Shown here: in pieces, positions 48,066 through 58,500 of the stretch
How positions within the stretch are numbered: the stretch's first letter is position 1
Layout of the letters: each line of letters starts with the position of its first letter
Origin: Planoprotostelium fungivorum
Lineage: Eukaryota; Evosea; Variosea; Cavosteliida; Cavosteliaceae
DNA length: 64,000 bases
Assembly (NCBI GenBank): GCA_003024175.1
Contig: MDYQ01000028.1
Span: 1-64,000 of the forward strand
Direction: 5' to 3'
Notes under the pieces: model-generated
The model's input: only the letters and a program-made list of their open reading frames with translations
Told to the model about the DNA's origin: nothing
Databases searched by the model: none
Program-made: the position numbers and the translations under genes

Positions 48066-48568
48066 CGTCTCTGATGTCTATTGATGCTCTTGTGTTTCTG
48101 TTCGATTGGCGGGACAATCGTCTGTCGCCCTTTAACGGTCCTTTCATTGAGATGAAACCCATCTACAAACTCCCTATCTCGTTTACGTTTCCCGCCATCT
48201 CCGTTCGATCGAAGAGAGACATCACGCCTTCTGTGGAATAGAACTCAATCAACTCTTGAGATGTATCTCAGCGTAAAAAGTCTTTTGCAAATGACCTTAC
48301 ATTGAACACGAAACAAACATCACATTATGATGATTCCCTTCCACACACTTTCGTGTGTACCTCCACACCATTGCTTCTCATCACCTCCACCACCATTACA
48401 GACCAGAAGGGGAGGCGGTTCATCGAAAAGTCACGTGGTTAGAGGTCACGTGCACGACCAGCCAACTGTGTGAAAACTGGACGCAGATTCATCTTTGCAT
48501 ACGTAAGTGCTGACGACAGCAGCACCAGTCCATCACTATTACAGAAACAAACAACACCAACACGCACG
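48066..48568. promoter_or_regulatory. Divergent intergenic region, SAP and Rtc3-like
   Basis: 503 bp between divergent starts. A 61-codon plus-strand frame (48056-48241) overlaps the SAP gene start and has no recognisable domain. The rest should hold both promoters. No other structure is visible. Confidence 0.45.
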
Positions 48569-48980
48569 ATGTCAGGACAAGTCAAATCAGATAGAACTCA
48601 CCGCGCCCCCGGAGATCACAACAACCGTGAAGCCAACGAGGCCGATCGTGTTCGATTCCACGGCAAGAGCACCAAGTTCTTTGTCTTAGCCCACCCAGGC
48701 ATGGTTGCCAAGTGGAGAAACGACAAGACCATCCCTCTGGTCGATGTCGTAGAGATCTTCAAGGTCTTTGAGGACAACGCTCAAGTGTCCAGCGCCTACT
48801 CTGAGGCCAGCCACTCTCAATTGGAGTGAGTCGAACATGAGAGACGTTAGACGGTGTCTGATGATGTGCAGCAACGAATTTGGAAGCCACAAGATCGAGG
48901 ACGTCATCTGCAAGATCCTCGAGGGAGGTGACTTGGGCAAGTTTGACGCCCACATCCAGATGAACCACCCCACAAAGTAG
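48569..48980 (+). CDS. SBDS N-terminal-domain protein, Rtc3/Hgh16-like
   Basis: Small protein of about 121 residues made of one FYSH/SBDS N-terminal domain. Exon 1 starts MSGQVKSDRTHRAPGDHNN and contains FHGKSTKFFVLAHPGMVAKW, VVEIFKVFEDN and EASHSQL. A 46-nt intron is removed and exon 2 gives DNEFGSHKIEDVICKILEGG. A domain-only SBDS protein of this size matches yeast Rtc3 (YHR087W), linked to RNA metabolism; full-length SBDS would have two further domains, absent here. It converges with the uL4 gene. Confidence 0.87.
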
Positions 48981-49333
48981 ATAAACACGTTATCGCGATT
49001 ACCAACCCATCTTATCTTCTTTGTGTATCTGTTTACGTTGGACATGATCGTATCCGTTGCATGCGTCATCGTGTGAAACAATTACAAACCTCAAACGATT
49101 GGATAACACAAGTCACATGAGAAGACAGATCTCATGTGGCTTGTGTTATCCAATCTGTGATCTCTATAGAAGATGTAGAGTAAGAGAGAAGCAGTGGTCC
49201 AGAAAGGGAAGAGAGATAGAGAAGCAGTGATAAGACGACAATAGAAGGTGTATACCACACAAGAAGAGAGACAAAGCATTGGTTTAAAAGATTGATTTGT
49301 ATTGATCCATCAACTAATCGATCCCGTATGGGC
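48981..49333. other. Convergent intergenic region with long hairpin
   Basis: 353 bp between two convergent stop codons, so it holds the 3' ends of the Rtc3-like and uL4 transcripts. The main feature is the 59-bp inverted repeat at 49097-49155. No open frame is supported. Confidence 0.6.
49097..49155. other. Long near-perfect inverted repeat (hairpin)
   Basis: Left arm 49097-49122 and right arm 49130-49155 are 26 nt each and are reverse complements with a single mismatch, T at 49113 against G at 49139. In plus-strand RNA that position would be a G-U wobble, so the whole stem could pair. The loop is 7 nt, AGACAGA. The size fits a foldback small-RNA precursor, a very short miniature inverted-repeat element or a transcript-end structure. 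Confidence 0.85.
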
Positions 49334-50701
49334 TTACTCCTGCTTCTTGGCGGCAACGGCAGAGAGGAGGGTCTTGACAAAGTTCTTGTTGTTCTTGACG
49401 ACCTTCTTTCTGTCGGCGGCCTTGGGCTTGCCGGCGTGCTTCTTGGACACAACGTTCTTGTGTGCCTTTCTGGCAAACTTGGCGTAAGGGTTCAGGCGGA
49501 GTCTGAATCTGTAGTTGACCAGAGGGTTTCTCTTGACGGCGTGGACGGCGGTGAGCTTGTTGTGCTTGGCTCTCAGCTTGCTCTGGATCTCGTCCGAGTT
49601 GATGATACGGCCGAGGTCGGGGTTGGCAACGAGGGGGCGGGCGAGCTGGTAGTGCTTCTTCTGAGAAGAGTGGGTGGAGTAGGTTCCGTAGATGGTGTCC
49701 AACTGCTGGAAGGCAGCCTTGGTCCAGATGCAGAAACGTCCGACGTGACCTCCGGGGGCGAGCTGGAGGAGGTTCAGGCGGGAGACGTTGACGGCCTCGA
49801 CTCCGGGGAGGTTTCTGAAGGCCTTCCACAGCTTGGATCCCTCAGCGCTGGTGTAGACGAGGAGAGGTCCTCTTCTCTGGATGTATCTGCGGTTTCTGTT
49901 CTTACCGTGTCCACCACGAATGTGGCGGGACTCCTTGGCCTTCTGGACGTCAGCGTAGGCGTTCAGGCTCTTGAGGAGGGTGACGGCCTCGGAGGTCTTG
50001 ACGACGTTGTCAAAGGCAGCGGAGTCGACAACGAGGGGAACCTCAGCGATCTGCTCGACTCTGTGTCCACGGGCAAGGACGAGAGCGGGGATGGCGGAAC
50101 CGGCCAGAGCAGAGGTGACGGCGTATCTGCGCTGGTTGAGGTTGGGGCGTCTGTGCCATCTTCTCCAGATCTTGGTGGGGGCAAAGATTCTTCCACCTAT
50201 CATAACGATGAGAAGAGGCTCGTTGGTGAGATTTACGAAGGAGATAAGAGTGAAGATGAGGGAGAGTGGATGAGATGTAATCACCTCTGCACATGTTTCC
50301 AAAAGCTCCCTGTCCGGCTCTGTGGGTACCACCTCCGCTAACACGGGGAATACGAGCGACGGCTCTTCCAGTTCCCCAGGATTCGGCGGAAGTCTGGTGA
50401 CCAGCCTCGCGAGAGACGGCGTAGGGCTGACGTCTGTTCTTGTTCAAGTTCTTGAACACATCCTGAACCAGATCGGGTCTGACAGGGGCAGTGAAGACGG
50501 CGGGGAGCTTGACGGAACCGGCGTTCTTGTTGGAGCCATTGTATACGGAAACTACGGGACGAGTAGCCTACGTCCATCAGAATCACATCCATCGATCAAA
50601 CATTACACAATCACATCTCATCTTCTCTAAAATACCGCAGATGCTCGCAGAGGGATAGAGGATGAGACGTTGTGTGTGGGATATAGAGGATGACTCACCA
50701 T
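49334..50701 (-). CDS. RPL4: Large-subunit ribosomal protein uL4 (RPL4)
   Basis: Component of the 60S exit tunnel. The first exon is only the start codon at 50699-50701, directly followed by GTGAGTC. Exon 2 begins [18 protein letters not shown] and continues [35 protein letters not shown] and [20 protein letters not shown]. After the next intron come [56 protein letters not shown] and [19 protein letters not shown]. The eukaryote-specific tail is lysine-rich ([19 protein letters not shown]). Codon choice is strongly biased, as for a highly expressed gene. The length of about 390 residues is normal. Confidence 0.95.
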
Positions 50702-50828
50702 TTTTGTGTTGGATCGATGATGGATGGAATCAATCTGAGATCCTTGTCTTCTTCTCGTTTTTCAATTTCTGAGATATCTTCAAGAGATGTCATTTCTCAG
50801 GGGAGACCAAACGATTGGGACACATCAG

Positions 50829-51414
50829 ATGAGTGGCCTCCTAAGACGATTGCGAAACAAAGAAGAGATCGATCATGTCATCTTGAATACGGAGGATAAA
50901 GTGTTGGTGCTTCGGTTTGGAGAAGCAAACGACATCACGTGTATGAGATTGGATGAGACGGTGAGAGGAGAGGTGAAGAGAGATGAATTGAATGAGAGGA
51001 ATAGTTGAGGAAGACCGAAGGGGAGTTGTCAAAGATGGCGGAGATCTTTGTGATAGAGGCGACGGATGTTCCAGATTACACCAATTATTTCGACATCACG
51101 TTGATACCTGCGACTATCTTCTTCTTCAACACTGTCCATCTCAAATGTGATTACGGGTGAGATGGATGTCAAGATTCCACACCTGAAACAGATTAGGACA
51201 CCTGATAATACAAAGTGGATTGGAGCCTTCCATACGAAACAAGATCTCATCGATCTGATCGAGTGTTTCTACCGAGGTGCCATGCGAGGTGATCAGAATC
51301 TCATTCATCCATCATGCATCACGATATGACTCTCATAAAGGTAAACCCATCATAACGAGTCCGATCATTCCTTCCCACGTCCCTCAATACACTCTCCTAT
51401 ACATGGACATCTGA
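50829..51414 (+). CDS. TXNL4B: Thioredoxin-like splicing protein, TXNL4B/Dim2 type
   Basis: Thioredoxin-fold protein without the redox CXXC. Exon 1 reads [20 protein letters not shown], then [20 protein letters not shown]. The next exons give [54 protein letters not shown] and FYRGAMRG. The final exon continues [20 protein letters not shown] with MDI at the end. The family members are U5 snRNP Dim1 (TXNL4A) and TXNL4B; the ending RGK...SPI...P.Y.LLY.DI fits TXNL4B. It acts in pre-mRNA splicing. A second upstream in-frame ATG exists at 50787, but the conserved N-terminus aligns at 50829. It diverges from uL4 with 127 bp between starts. Confidence 0.87.
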
Positions 51415-51515
51415 TCCATCTTCCATCGCCATCATCACAATGCAACCACCTCCACAAACCAGCCACCTTCAAACAGGAACCACTCTCATGTAAATAAATT
51501 CGTACACGTCTTCAT

Positions 51516-52493
51516 TTATTGTTGCTTCTCTGGCACCTCCGATGGTATCGCTTGTTCTCCATTCTGCTCAACCTTTCCCCTCTCTCTCTGCTTCTCATCG
51601 ATAGCACGTGTCGTCTGTTCCTTCTGGTCTTTGATGTAGCTGGTCACAGCCGTTCCTGCCGCTTGGACTCTCTCGAGAGCTTGGGCGCTGGCGGGGTTCT
51701 CTTGGACCTTGTTGACTACGTTTCTGGACACATCTTGGAAGGTAGACTTGACAACGTCTACGGCCAAGTTGGCCTTCTCTGAGATCTGGTACTTCTCATC
51801 GACTTGTTTGATGTGATCTTCGACGACTTGTTTGGCGGCGGATGCCTTGTCAGAGATGCCAAATTGTTGATCGATCTGTTGGGCTTTCGTTTGGATCTGA
51901 GCGACGACGGCCTGGGCGGTTGCGGCGACACCGATCTTCTCTATGTGAAGATGAGAAAATGGAATGGATGTGATGGGGAGGGGCACTCACCGTCGTACTC
52001 GCGAGCCTTATCGATGGCGCTGTCTCCCAAGACGTAGCCGGCGGCGAGGAGAGAAGCGACGACGGATGTCTTTGACTGGAATGATTGTTTAGAATAGTGT
52101 CGTCGACGTGGTTAGACTCACTCTCTGTTCGTCTGGGACTCCAAAGTCACGCTCAGGGATTTGTGTGGGGTCAGCTGGTGTGCCCAAGCTGGCATCGTTC
52201 TGTGTGGCAGTGGGAGATTCAATCAGAGCGACGACGATTGGACGGTCGATGATGAGGGCGTTTGTCAAGAGAAGGGCAGTCTTGGCGGCCGATTCGCTGT
52301 CGAATTGGACGACGGCAGTATGTTGGTCCCTGAGGAAGATGAGTCGGCGTCAGACGACTCGATCGAGTCCTCACTTGTTCAGGTAGAGTTTAGAGATCTT
52401 TCCACAGAAGGAGAAGAAGTCTGCGATGGTCTTCTCTGTCGCAGAGGGTGAGATGTTGGATACTTGGACAGAGTGTTCTGTGTTAGTTGTCAT
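51516..52493 (-). CDS. RRM protein of the BPA1/Vip1 family
   Basis: Starts MTTNTEHSVQVSNISPSATE, an RRM RNP2 segment, followed by KTIADFFSFCGKISKLYLN. After an intron, HTAVVQFDSESAAKTALLLT and NALIIDRPIVVALIES complete the domain. A linker has DPTQIPERDFGVPDEQRSK. The C-terminal half is an alanine-rich helical repeat region: VVASLLAAGYVLGDSAIDKA, QAVVAQIQTKAQQIDQQFGI, DEKYQISEKANLAVDVVKST and VQAAGTAVTSYIKDQKEQTT. This RRM plus amphipathic helical tail is typical of fungal Vip1 and of plant ACD11-binding BPA1-like proteins. The cellular role is poorly defined; membrane or lipid-droplet association of the tail is possible. Confidence 0.83.
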
Positions 52494-53034
52494 GATGTTT
52501 GCGTTGATCGGTTTGCTTCGGTTTGTGGTGGATGAGTTCGAAGTTGTGGCCTGTCAGCGATATTTCTGTGAATTTCGGATTATTTATTTGAAGAGGAAGG
52601 CGGAAACAATGAAAGACCAACGCACAGGGCTGGAGCGAGGTGAAAGAGCGCGATTAGAAGGTGAGGAAGATACTGAAATGTTGGAATGGGTATGATGGGA
52701 ACAGTACGGCTCATCTGGATGATGTGGTGACTGATTGTGAAGCTTCTCATCACTACTACTTCACAGATGAACAATTTGAAAGGTGACATCATGGCTTATA
52801 CTCCTCTGCAAACGAATGTGCGAGAATAAGCACAAAATGAACGTAATCGTGCACCCGCTCCCCTGGTTGACTCAATTGCTACACTATAGAATGATCTTGC
52901 CTTTCGTCTGTTATATATTGGCTTCTAGATCAAGGCTGAACGTTTGAATGTCAGGTCTACACGTCTGAATCTGCTAAGCTGATAAGTCTTTTTTCGCATC
53001 TCCCAAAAAAGCTCGCCGATCGAAAAGAGGCTGG
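52494..53034. promoter_or_regulatory. Divergent intergenic region
   Basis: 540 bp between the BPA1-like start and the hypothetical protein start. Frames here are antisense shadows or lack support. It probably carries both promoters; no motif stands out. Confidence 0.45.
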
Positions 53035-53679
53035 ATGAACTATGGAACAGACAATAACCCAGAACTGATCTCGAAGCGATTTCAGAGACGTTCGGTGTCA
53101 CTCAAATCGTATCGCGATGCTGAATCGGGGGTGCTGCATTTGGACAAGTGGAAATTCTTACCGAAAGAACCCAGAGAGGGATCGTCTAGAATCTTGGTTC
53201 AACCTCAGAGAGAAGATGAACTGCATTCATCGAACAGGAGGACATCACCCCCGCCTCGGACCCCTCTAATCATCACGAAAGGCTCGGGCAACGACACGCC
53301 TCGAAAGATGAGACTCTTGGCACCCGCACCTTCTTTCGAATACTCGAGGAGACCGGAGACGCCACCGTCTGACGACCGATATGATCCATTCAGAGGACGC
53401 GATGCACCAGCTCTACCGCACATCCTTCCCTCCAGCCTCACCGGTGACAGAACGTCTTACGATGGAGAGTCACCGAGGGAATATAACTCGACCCTCTTTC
53501 AATTCGACGTCCAAGATCTGACCGATGTGCCACCCGAACTGAACAGGTGAGCCCCACCGAGATCATAACTCCGATTGATTGTCATCAGCCGTGATGTGGG
53601 TGCCGTTGTGCACAAACGACCGAGTGAACCATTATCGCAGAGTGTGAGTCGAAGCGAGGAGTCATTCAACTCATCGTAG
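53035..53679 (+). CDS. Hypothetical disordered protein
   Basis: I do not recognise it. Exon 1 encodes MNYGTDNNPELISKRFQRRS, VLHLDKWKFLPKEPREG and a proline- and arginine-rich stretch (SSNRRTSPPPRTPLIITK). FEYSRRPETPPSDDRYDPF and LFQFDVQDLTDVPPELNR follow. A 42-nt intron is removed and exon 2 adds RDVGAVVHKRPSEPLSQSVS with SEESFNSS at the end, giving about 199 residues. Several SP and TP sites (RTSPPPRTP, ETPPSD, ESPRE) suggest phosphorylation by proline-directed kinases. The stop lies 4 nt before the next ATG. Confidence 0.65.
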
Positions 53680-53683
53680 AGAA

Positions 53684-53876
53684 GATGTCAATGAAAGTGG
53701 GAAACGACGTAAAGATGTTCACGACCAAGTCAATGAAACCACAGAACACTCCATACACCCCGTACGTGTACAAGAGTAAGTATAAGACTTGATGGAGGGT
53801 CAGGGTGAGTCGTAGTTCTGACTTCATTGTGTCCGCTGACATGAATGAAGGAATTGTTGCCCGCCCTCGCTGGTAA
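53684..53876 (+). CDS. Possible 38-residue basic protein
   Basis: Exon 1 reads MSMKVGNDVKMFTTKSMKPQ, then NTPYTPYVYK. An intron with a good donor (GTAAGT) is followed by an exon giving IVARPRW and a stop. The peptide is basic and has no membrane helix. It begins 4 nt after the stop of the preceding gene, so it may be a separate transcript, an alternative 3' part of that gene or a downstream frame. The clean splice supports that it is real. No family is recognised. Confidence 0.45.
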
Positions 53877-53945
53877 TTCATCATGATGTAAATACGAAAT
53901 CGACTGTACGATAAAGACTTGGTTGCATGTGTCTATTGAAGCGGA

Positions 53946-54224
53946 TTAGTTCTTTTGTCCACGGTAGAGACGGTTGAGGGTGGAGAAGGTGATCAGAGTA
54001 AGAGCACCGGCGTAGACCCAGTATGAGGGCATGACAACCTTATCTTGGGGGTATCTTCTGTGGATGTCGAGTACTTCCTTGTTCTACAGAGTTTTAGAAC
54101 ATGTTAGGATGAATCGGGCAACAGAAAATGACATCACCTCATAGATAGTCTGATTCTTGATCAGTCTGTTCCTCTTGGTGAAGGCTCTGAAGAATCTCTC
54201 TACGAAGGGAGTAGTGGCGGACAT
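53946..54224 (-). CDS. Small single-pass membrane protein
   Basis: Two exons give a protein of about 74 residues. Exon 1 encodes MSATTPFVERFFRAFTKRNR and IKNQTIYE. A 56-nt intron is removed and exon 2 continues NKEVLDIHRRYPQDKVVMPS, YWVYAGALTLITFSTLNRL and YRGQKN. The positively charged amphipathic N-terminus, central single helix and short size resemble nuclear-encoded accessory subunits of mitochondrial respiratory complexes, such as the COX7 group. That is inference; no specific subunit can be named. Confidence 0.6.
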
Positions 54225-54354
54225 GTTCTCTTCTTTTAGATGATGTGCTCCGGAGCTATCGGACTCGTTGTAGCCGCGGAAATTATAAATTCTCCAATTT
54301 TCCGTTTCATTCTTTAACGTTGAGAGGGACACACAGACACCATCACACGATGAC

Positions 54355-55421
54355 TCAATGGTTTATGCGGAAGAACCTCAGTGCATTCTCCGTTGTCCTC
54401 TTTGCAATCTCTTCTTCGCTGACGTTGTAACATTCAGCTAGCTTCTTCACGACCCAACCGAGGTATGCGGGTTCGTTGTCTCTCCTCAAATTCTTTGAAT
54501 TTCTGGGCGTCAAGAAGGGAGCATCAGTCTCGATCATCAACCTGAATCGCTCGATCATCGCGTCACACTCTCTGTTTCTCACTTTTCCAGTGGGATACGG
54601 TTGACGATGGATGCTAAGACTTTCCCCCTCCTCTCATCGGTGACCCATCCGGTGATGCCGATGTGACATCCTTCCATCAAGAACGCATCCAAGTGGTTTG
54701 CATCAGAGTCCGTGTAACAGTGGACGACCTCGTATCTTTTAGATCGGCTCGTTGTAGTTGGAATCACCTTCTCTACCGTCGGGAATTCTCTCAATATAGC
54801 GAGGAAGTCATCGTGTGCGTCACGTTCGTGAAGGAAGACGGGCAGACTCAACTCTCTGGCCAAACTCATCTGACCTCGAAAGATCTCGTGGTTCGTCGGT
54901 CGCAGACATCATATCATGATCATCACCTCTCTCTGTTGCTCGAAGGTGGAGAACATTCGATTGTAATCTAAGCCACACTCGCCCACGGCGACGACGTCAG
55001 GAAATTCTGCGAGCTTTCTGAGCCTCTCCAGCCAGTTTTTCGTCTCTAATGCTCTGCCCGCGTCGTGAGGGTGGACGCCGGCGGTACTCTTCAACACGGG
55101 AAGCCCTGGGAAGATTTCAACTTGAATGGAGGAGTCGGTCTCACTGTTGGCTCCGTTGTGTTGCTCGCACAACTTGGAGGCTTCGCCTGATGCCTTCAGG
55201 CTGGTGCCGGTGATGAGAATGTGACTGAGATTTGCTTCTTCGGCTCGCTTCAGGATGAGGTCCAAGTTATTGGAGAAGGCTCTACCGGTCAAGTTGGCGC
55301 CGATGTCGATCGTGGGTGAGTTGATGCGGTGGATCTGCGGGGAAATGAGCGGTGTGATGGAGATCACAGGGATTCACGTCATCCGAGTGAGAGCGTTGTT
55401 GACGCTGAGAGGGAGCGTCAT
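54355..55421 (-). CDS. TatD-family metal-dependent DNase
   Basis: TIM-barrel hydrolase with 3'-5' exonuclease activity in characterised members. Conserved segments are IDIGANLTGRAFSNNLD (a variant of the usual DTHAHL), STAGVHPHDAGRALETK, VVAVGECGLDYNRMFSTFEQ with the metal-binding glutamate, LARELSLPVFLHERDAHDDF, VVHCYTDSDANHLDAFL, GITGWVTDERRG and LMIETDAPFLTPRN with the catalytic aspartate. The end is NALRFFRINH. The first metal-binding HxH is replaced in the N-terminal motif (IDIGANL), a change known in some eukaryotic TatD proteins. The start is uncertain: an ATG at 55421 (MTLPLS) joins in phase by a 68-nt intron, but a longer Ser/Pro/Asn-rich frame is also open upstream to about 55545. 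Confidence 0.85.
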
Positions 55422-55785
55422 TCTTCTTTGGAATAGACGGGGCTGCCGTGTTTTTGATTGGGGGAGCTGGATTCGATGATGTTTTACTTGACGGAGTAGG
55501 TCCAGAGACATTAGTAGTATTGCGGCTAGATACATCAGGGACCAGCGGTTCTAGCCAATCTCACTTCTGTGGCTTAGATGTCACGGACTGAGTCTGCGAA
55601 GATGTGTTTGAGATACCGACTGCTCTACGATAATCCATTCTGTTGTGTATCAGGTGTGATGCTTGTTTGCTAATCTGTTCACCTCCTCAACAGCATGATC
55701 AATTCAGCGAATTGGTTCAGCTTGCCGTTTGTAGATGATTCTGACAGACACACTTTTTCGTGATTTTTATTAAACCTGCCGGAGG
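55422..55785. other. Divergent region between TatD and phosphate transporter
   Basis: About 360 bp. On the minus strand an open stretch in the TatD frame (DVSSRNTTNVSGPTPSSKTS...) extends to about 55545 and may be an N-terminal extension. The rest should hold the two promoters. Confidence 0.4.
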
Positions 55786-56930
55786 ATGATGAGCGAAGTG
55801 AGATCCTCCATTGAAGATCGCGATAGTGTGCCTGAATTCATCGCAGACAAAACTGAGAAGGGACGTCGTTCCCCTTGACGATAACGATGTCGATGATCAA
55901 CAGAAAGACGATGCGGTGAGCTGGAGCCAATCGAAGCGTCGGGCTCTTACGTCTGTTCAGGTAGAAGAAGGGGTGACCATCACTGACGAAGGAGGGGTGG
56001 ATGATCTCACATTAGATCAATTAGACTCAGCCAAGTTGAGTTGGTGGCACATCAGAGCCGTATTGGTGGCAGGCATCGGGTGAAAACACATCACATTAGT
56101 ATCACACGACCCATTCTGACGGACTCAGCTTCTTCACGGATGCCTACGATCTCTTTGTCATCAACATGTGCGTGCCGATGATCAAATACGTCTACTTTGA
56201 TAACCATCTACCCGCCGTAGACGAAGGGTTCATGAAAGGTGTTTCCCGCCAAAATGAACAGAATTGAGACGGATAGGTACTGCCGTATTTGGGACTCTCG
56301 TGGGTCAGCTCTTGTTCGGCATCATCGCAGATCACAAGGTACATATCATGATTTCATCCGTCTACAACGTTGTAGATTGATAAATCGACAGGGTAGATCG
56401 GGAGTATACGGTATCGAGCTGATGTTGATCATCATGGGAACCATCGGAGCGACCATGGCAGCCAGTCCAGTTCGAGGAATGAACATCGCGGCTATGATCT
56501 CTATATGGAGGTTGGTCGTAGGTGTGTCTCTTCTCGACATCATCATCACATGATGATAATGATGATGATGACACGAACAGGTATCGGCATCGGGGGAGAC
56601 TATCCTCTTTCAGCCACCATCACTTCCGAGTTCTCGACGAAGGTGACATCGAATCAACGTCCAATGTGTCTCTCCAAATGGATCTCACTCCTAAATAGGG
56701 TAGGAGAGGAACTCTCATGGCAGCTGTGTTCTCAATGCAAGGTCTCGGACAATTGGCCGGAGGTCTCGTCTCTCTCATGATGTTGGGCATCTTTAAGCAC
56801 AGCATACAAGTGAGAAGAGAAGTGGAGGTTAGTCGTTGATGGATGTACAGAACGATCCTTACATGTTAGATTATGTATGGAGATTCATCATGGTGAGAAG
56901 ATGTTCTATCACGACGATGTTGAAGACGAA

Positions 56931-56989
<59 letters not shown>

Positions 56990-58367
56990 CAAAACTGATG
57001 ATGATGAAGGGACTCGGTGTCATCCCTGCCGTAGCCACACTCTACTTCCGCTTGACCATGCCCGAATCCCCACGTTACCAGAAGGAAAAAGCCACACTCG
57101 AGCAACAGAAGGGTGAATCTACAACGATCTAGACGAGCTCAACTCTTCAGGCCACCCGTCAGGCCCGAAGAAATCTGGTTTGAGAGAATTTTTGGACCAC
57201 TTTGGGCAGTGGAAGCACGGTAAGGTTCTATTGGGTACTTCTCTCTCTTGGTTTCTCTTGGATATCTCTTACTATGGTCTGACGCTCAACCAATCCACTA
57301 TCATCTCTTCCATCGGTGAGACGTTTTATCATCACGATCTCTGTCATCATCGTCACCGTGGAGACCATGTCATGCGGTCATCACACGACTTGATCACGTG
57401 ACCTCAAAGTGATCATGATCAAGACGTGACTGGATGGTGATGATCAAAGTGATGGTGATGATGAGATGCATGGATGATGACTCTCACTTTCCTTCTGTGC
57501 TGAATCTCATCGCAGGCTTCGCACAGAAATTTCCCGGAGATCCATACTCGACCATGTTGAGCTTGGCACAGGGTAACACATTAGTCACCCTGATGGGTTT
57601 ATTACCCGGTTACTATTTCTCCGTCGCTCTCATCGACCGCTGGGGAAGGAAGCCCATCCAAGTGAAGTTTCATCCGATTTTCATCAAATTCTCACGGAGA
57701 TGTCAGATCTTAGGCTTCGTCATGCTGACGATCTTGATGGCTCTCATCTCAGCCTTCTACTTTCAGTTGAAGCAGAATCACTTGTGGTTGTTCGTGTTGT
57801 TGTACAGTCTGGCCCTCTTCTTCTTCAATTTCGGCCCAAACGTGACGACGTTCATCATACCTGGTGAAGTCTTTCCCACGAGATATCGTTCTACGGTGAG
57901 ATCGTTGTAGATGATCCCAGGGACAGTTGTAAATGACTGAAATAGGGTCACGGTATATCGGCAGCAGCGGGAAAAGCGGGGGCCATCATCGCTACTTATC
58001 TCTTTCCTGAGGTGATGATCGCGATCACGATCGTGATCGGACGATCATGCTGATGATGATCGTCAAGATGATAGAGATGACTGAATCGTTGTAGATTGTG
58101 TCTGTCTGGCCAGAGAATGGGATTCAAATCATCATGGGTATATTTGCCTTCGTAATGGCGGCAGGATTGGGGGTGACCTTCCTCGTGCCTGAGACGAAGG
58201 GAAGATCTTTAGAGGAGATATCAGAGGACGTCAATGTCATCGAAACGGTGAGTTGATGAGACGATGAGATGATGGCAAACGTGAGGGGCTGATGTGATGT
58301 GCAGGATCGGTCGAAACGAGAGAAACCTGGAAAAGAGAAATTACTGGGACCAAATGAAGAAGTATAA
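55786..58367 (+). CDS. High-affinity phosphate transporter, PHS/Pho84 type
   Basis: Twelve-helix MFS phosphate:H+ symporter. The N-tail starts MMSEVRSSIEDRDSVPEF and, after short introns, VEEGVTITDEGGVDD. Core segments are WWHIRAVLVAGIG with FFTDAYDLFVINMCVPMI, LFGIIADHKGRSGVYGIEL, WRLVVGIGIGGDYPLSATIT (the PHS signature), GTLMAAVFSMQGLGQLAGGL, FLLDISYYGLTLNQSTIISS, LVTLMGLLPGYYFSVALIDR, TTFIIPGEVFPTRYRSTGHG and LVPETKGRSLEEISED. About twelve introns are inferred, one with a GAT microsatellite. The domain order and signature fit fungal Pho84, plant Pht1 and protist homologues. Expression under phosphate limitation is expected from the family, not shown here. Confidence 0.92.
56929..57010. repeat. 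GAT/ATG trinucleotide microsatellite in intron
   Basis: More than twenty GAT units in tandem inside an intron of the phosphate transporter gene. Read in one frame it gives runs of Met, in another Asp, on the opposite strand His or Ser; all are artefacts. Confidence 0.93.
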
Positions 58368-58500
58368 AAGATCCTGCATCGTAATGACGTCATCCATCAT
58401 CCCGCTCTGACTCCATCATGTCTCATGCGATTAGAGGTGGTCTGGAACACATAGTTACAGTTACATGACTATTTATCAAGCGTCGCTCTCGTTCAGACTC

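Noticed and set aside
48056-48241. 61-codon plus-strand frame
   Set aside because: It overlaps the SAP gene start antisense and then promoter DNA, and has no domain or splice partner.
49292-50341. 349-codon plus-strand open frame
   Set aside because: Antisense to the highly biased uL4 gene; the minus strand gives an unmistakable ribosomal protein, so the long frame is a codon-bias artefact.
56836-57132. Poly-Met, poly-Asp and poly-His frames
   Set aside because: They come from the GAT microsatellite in a phosphate transporter intron.
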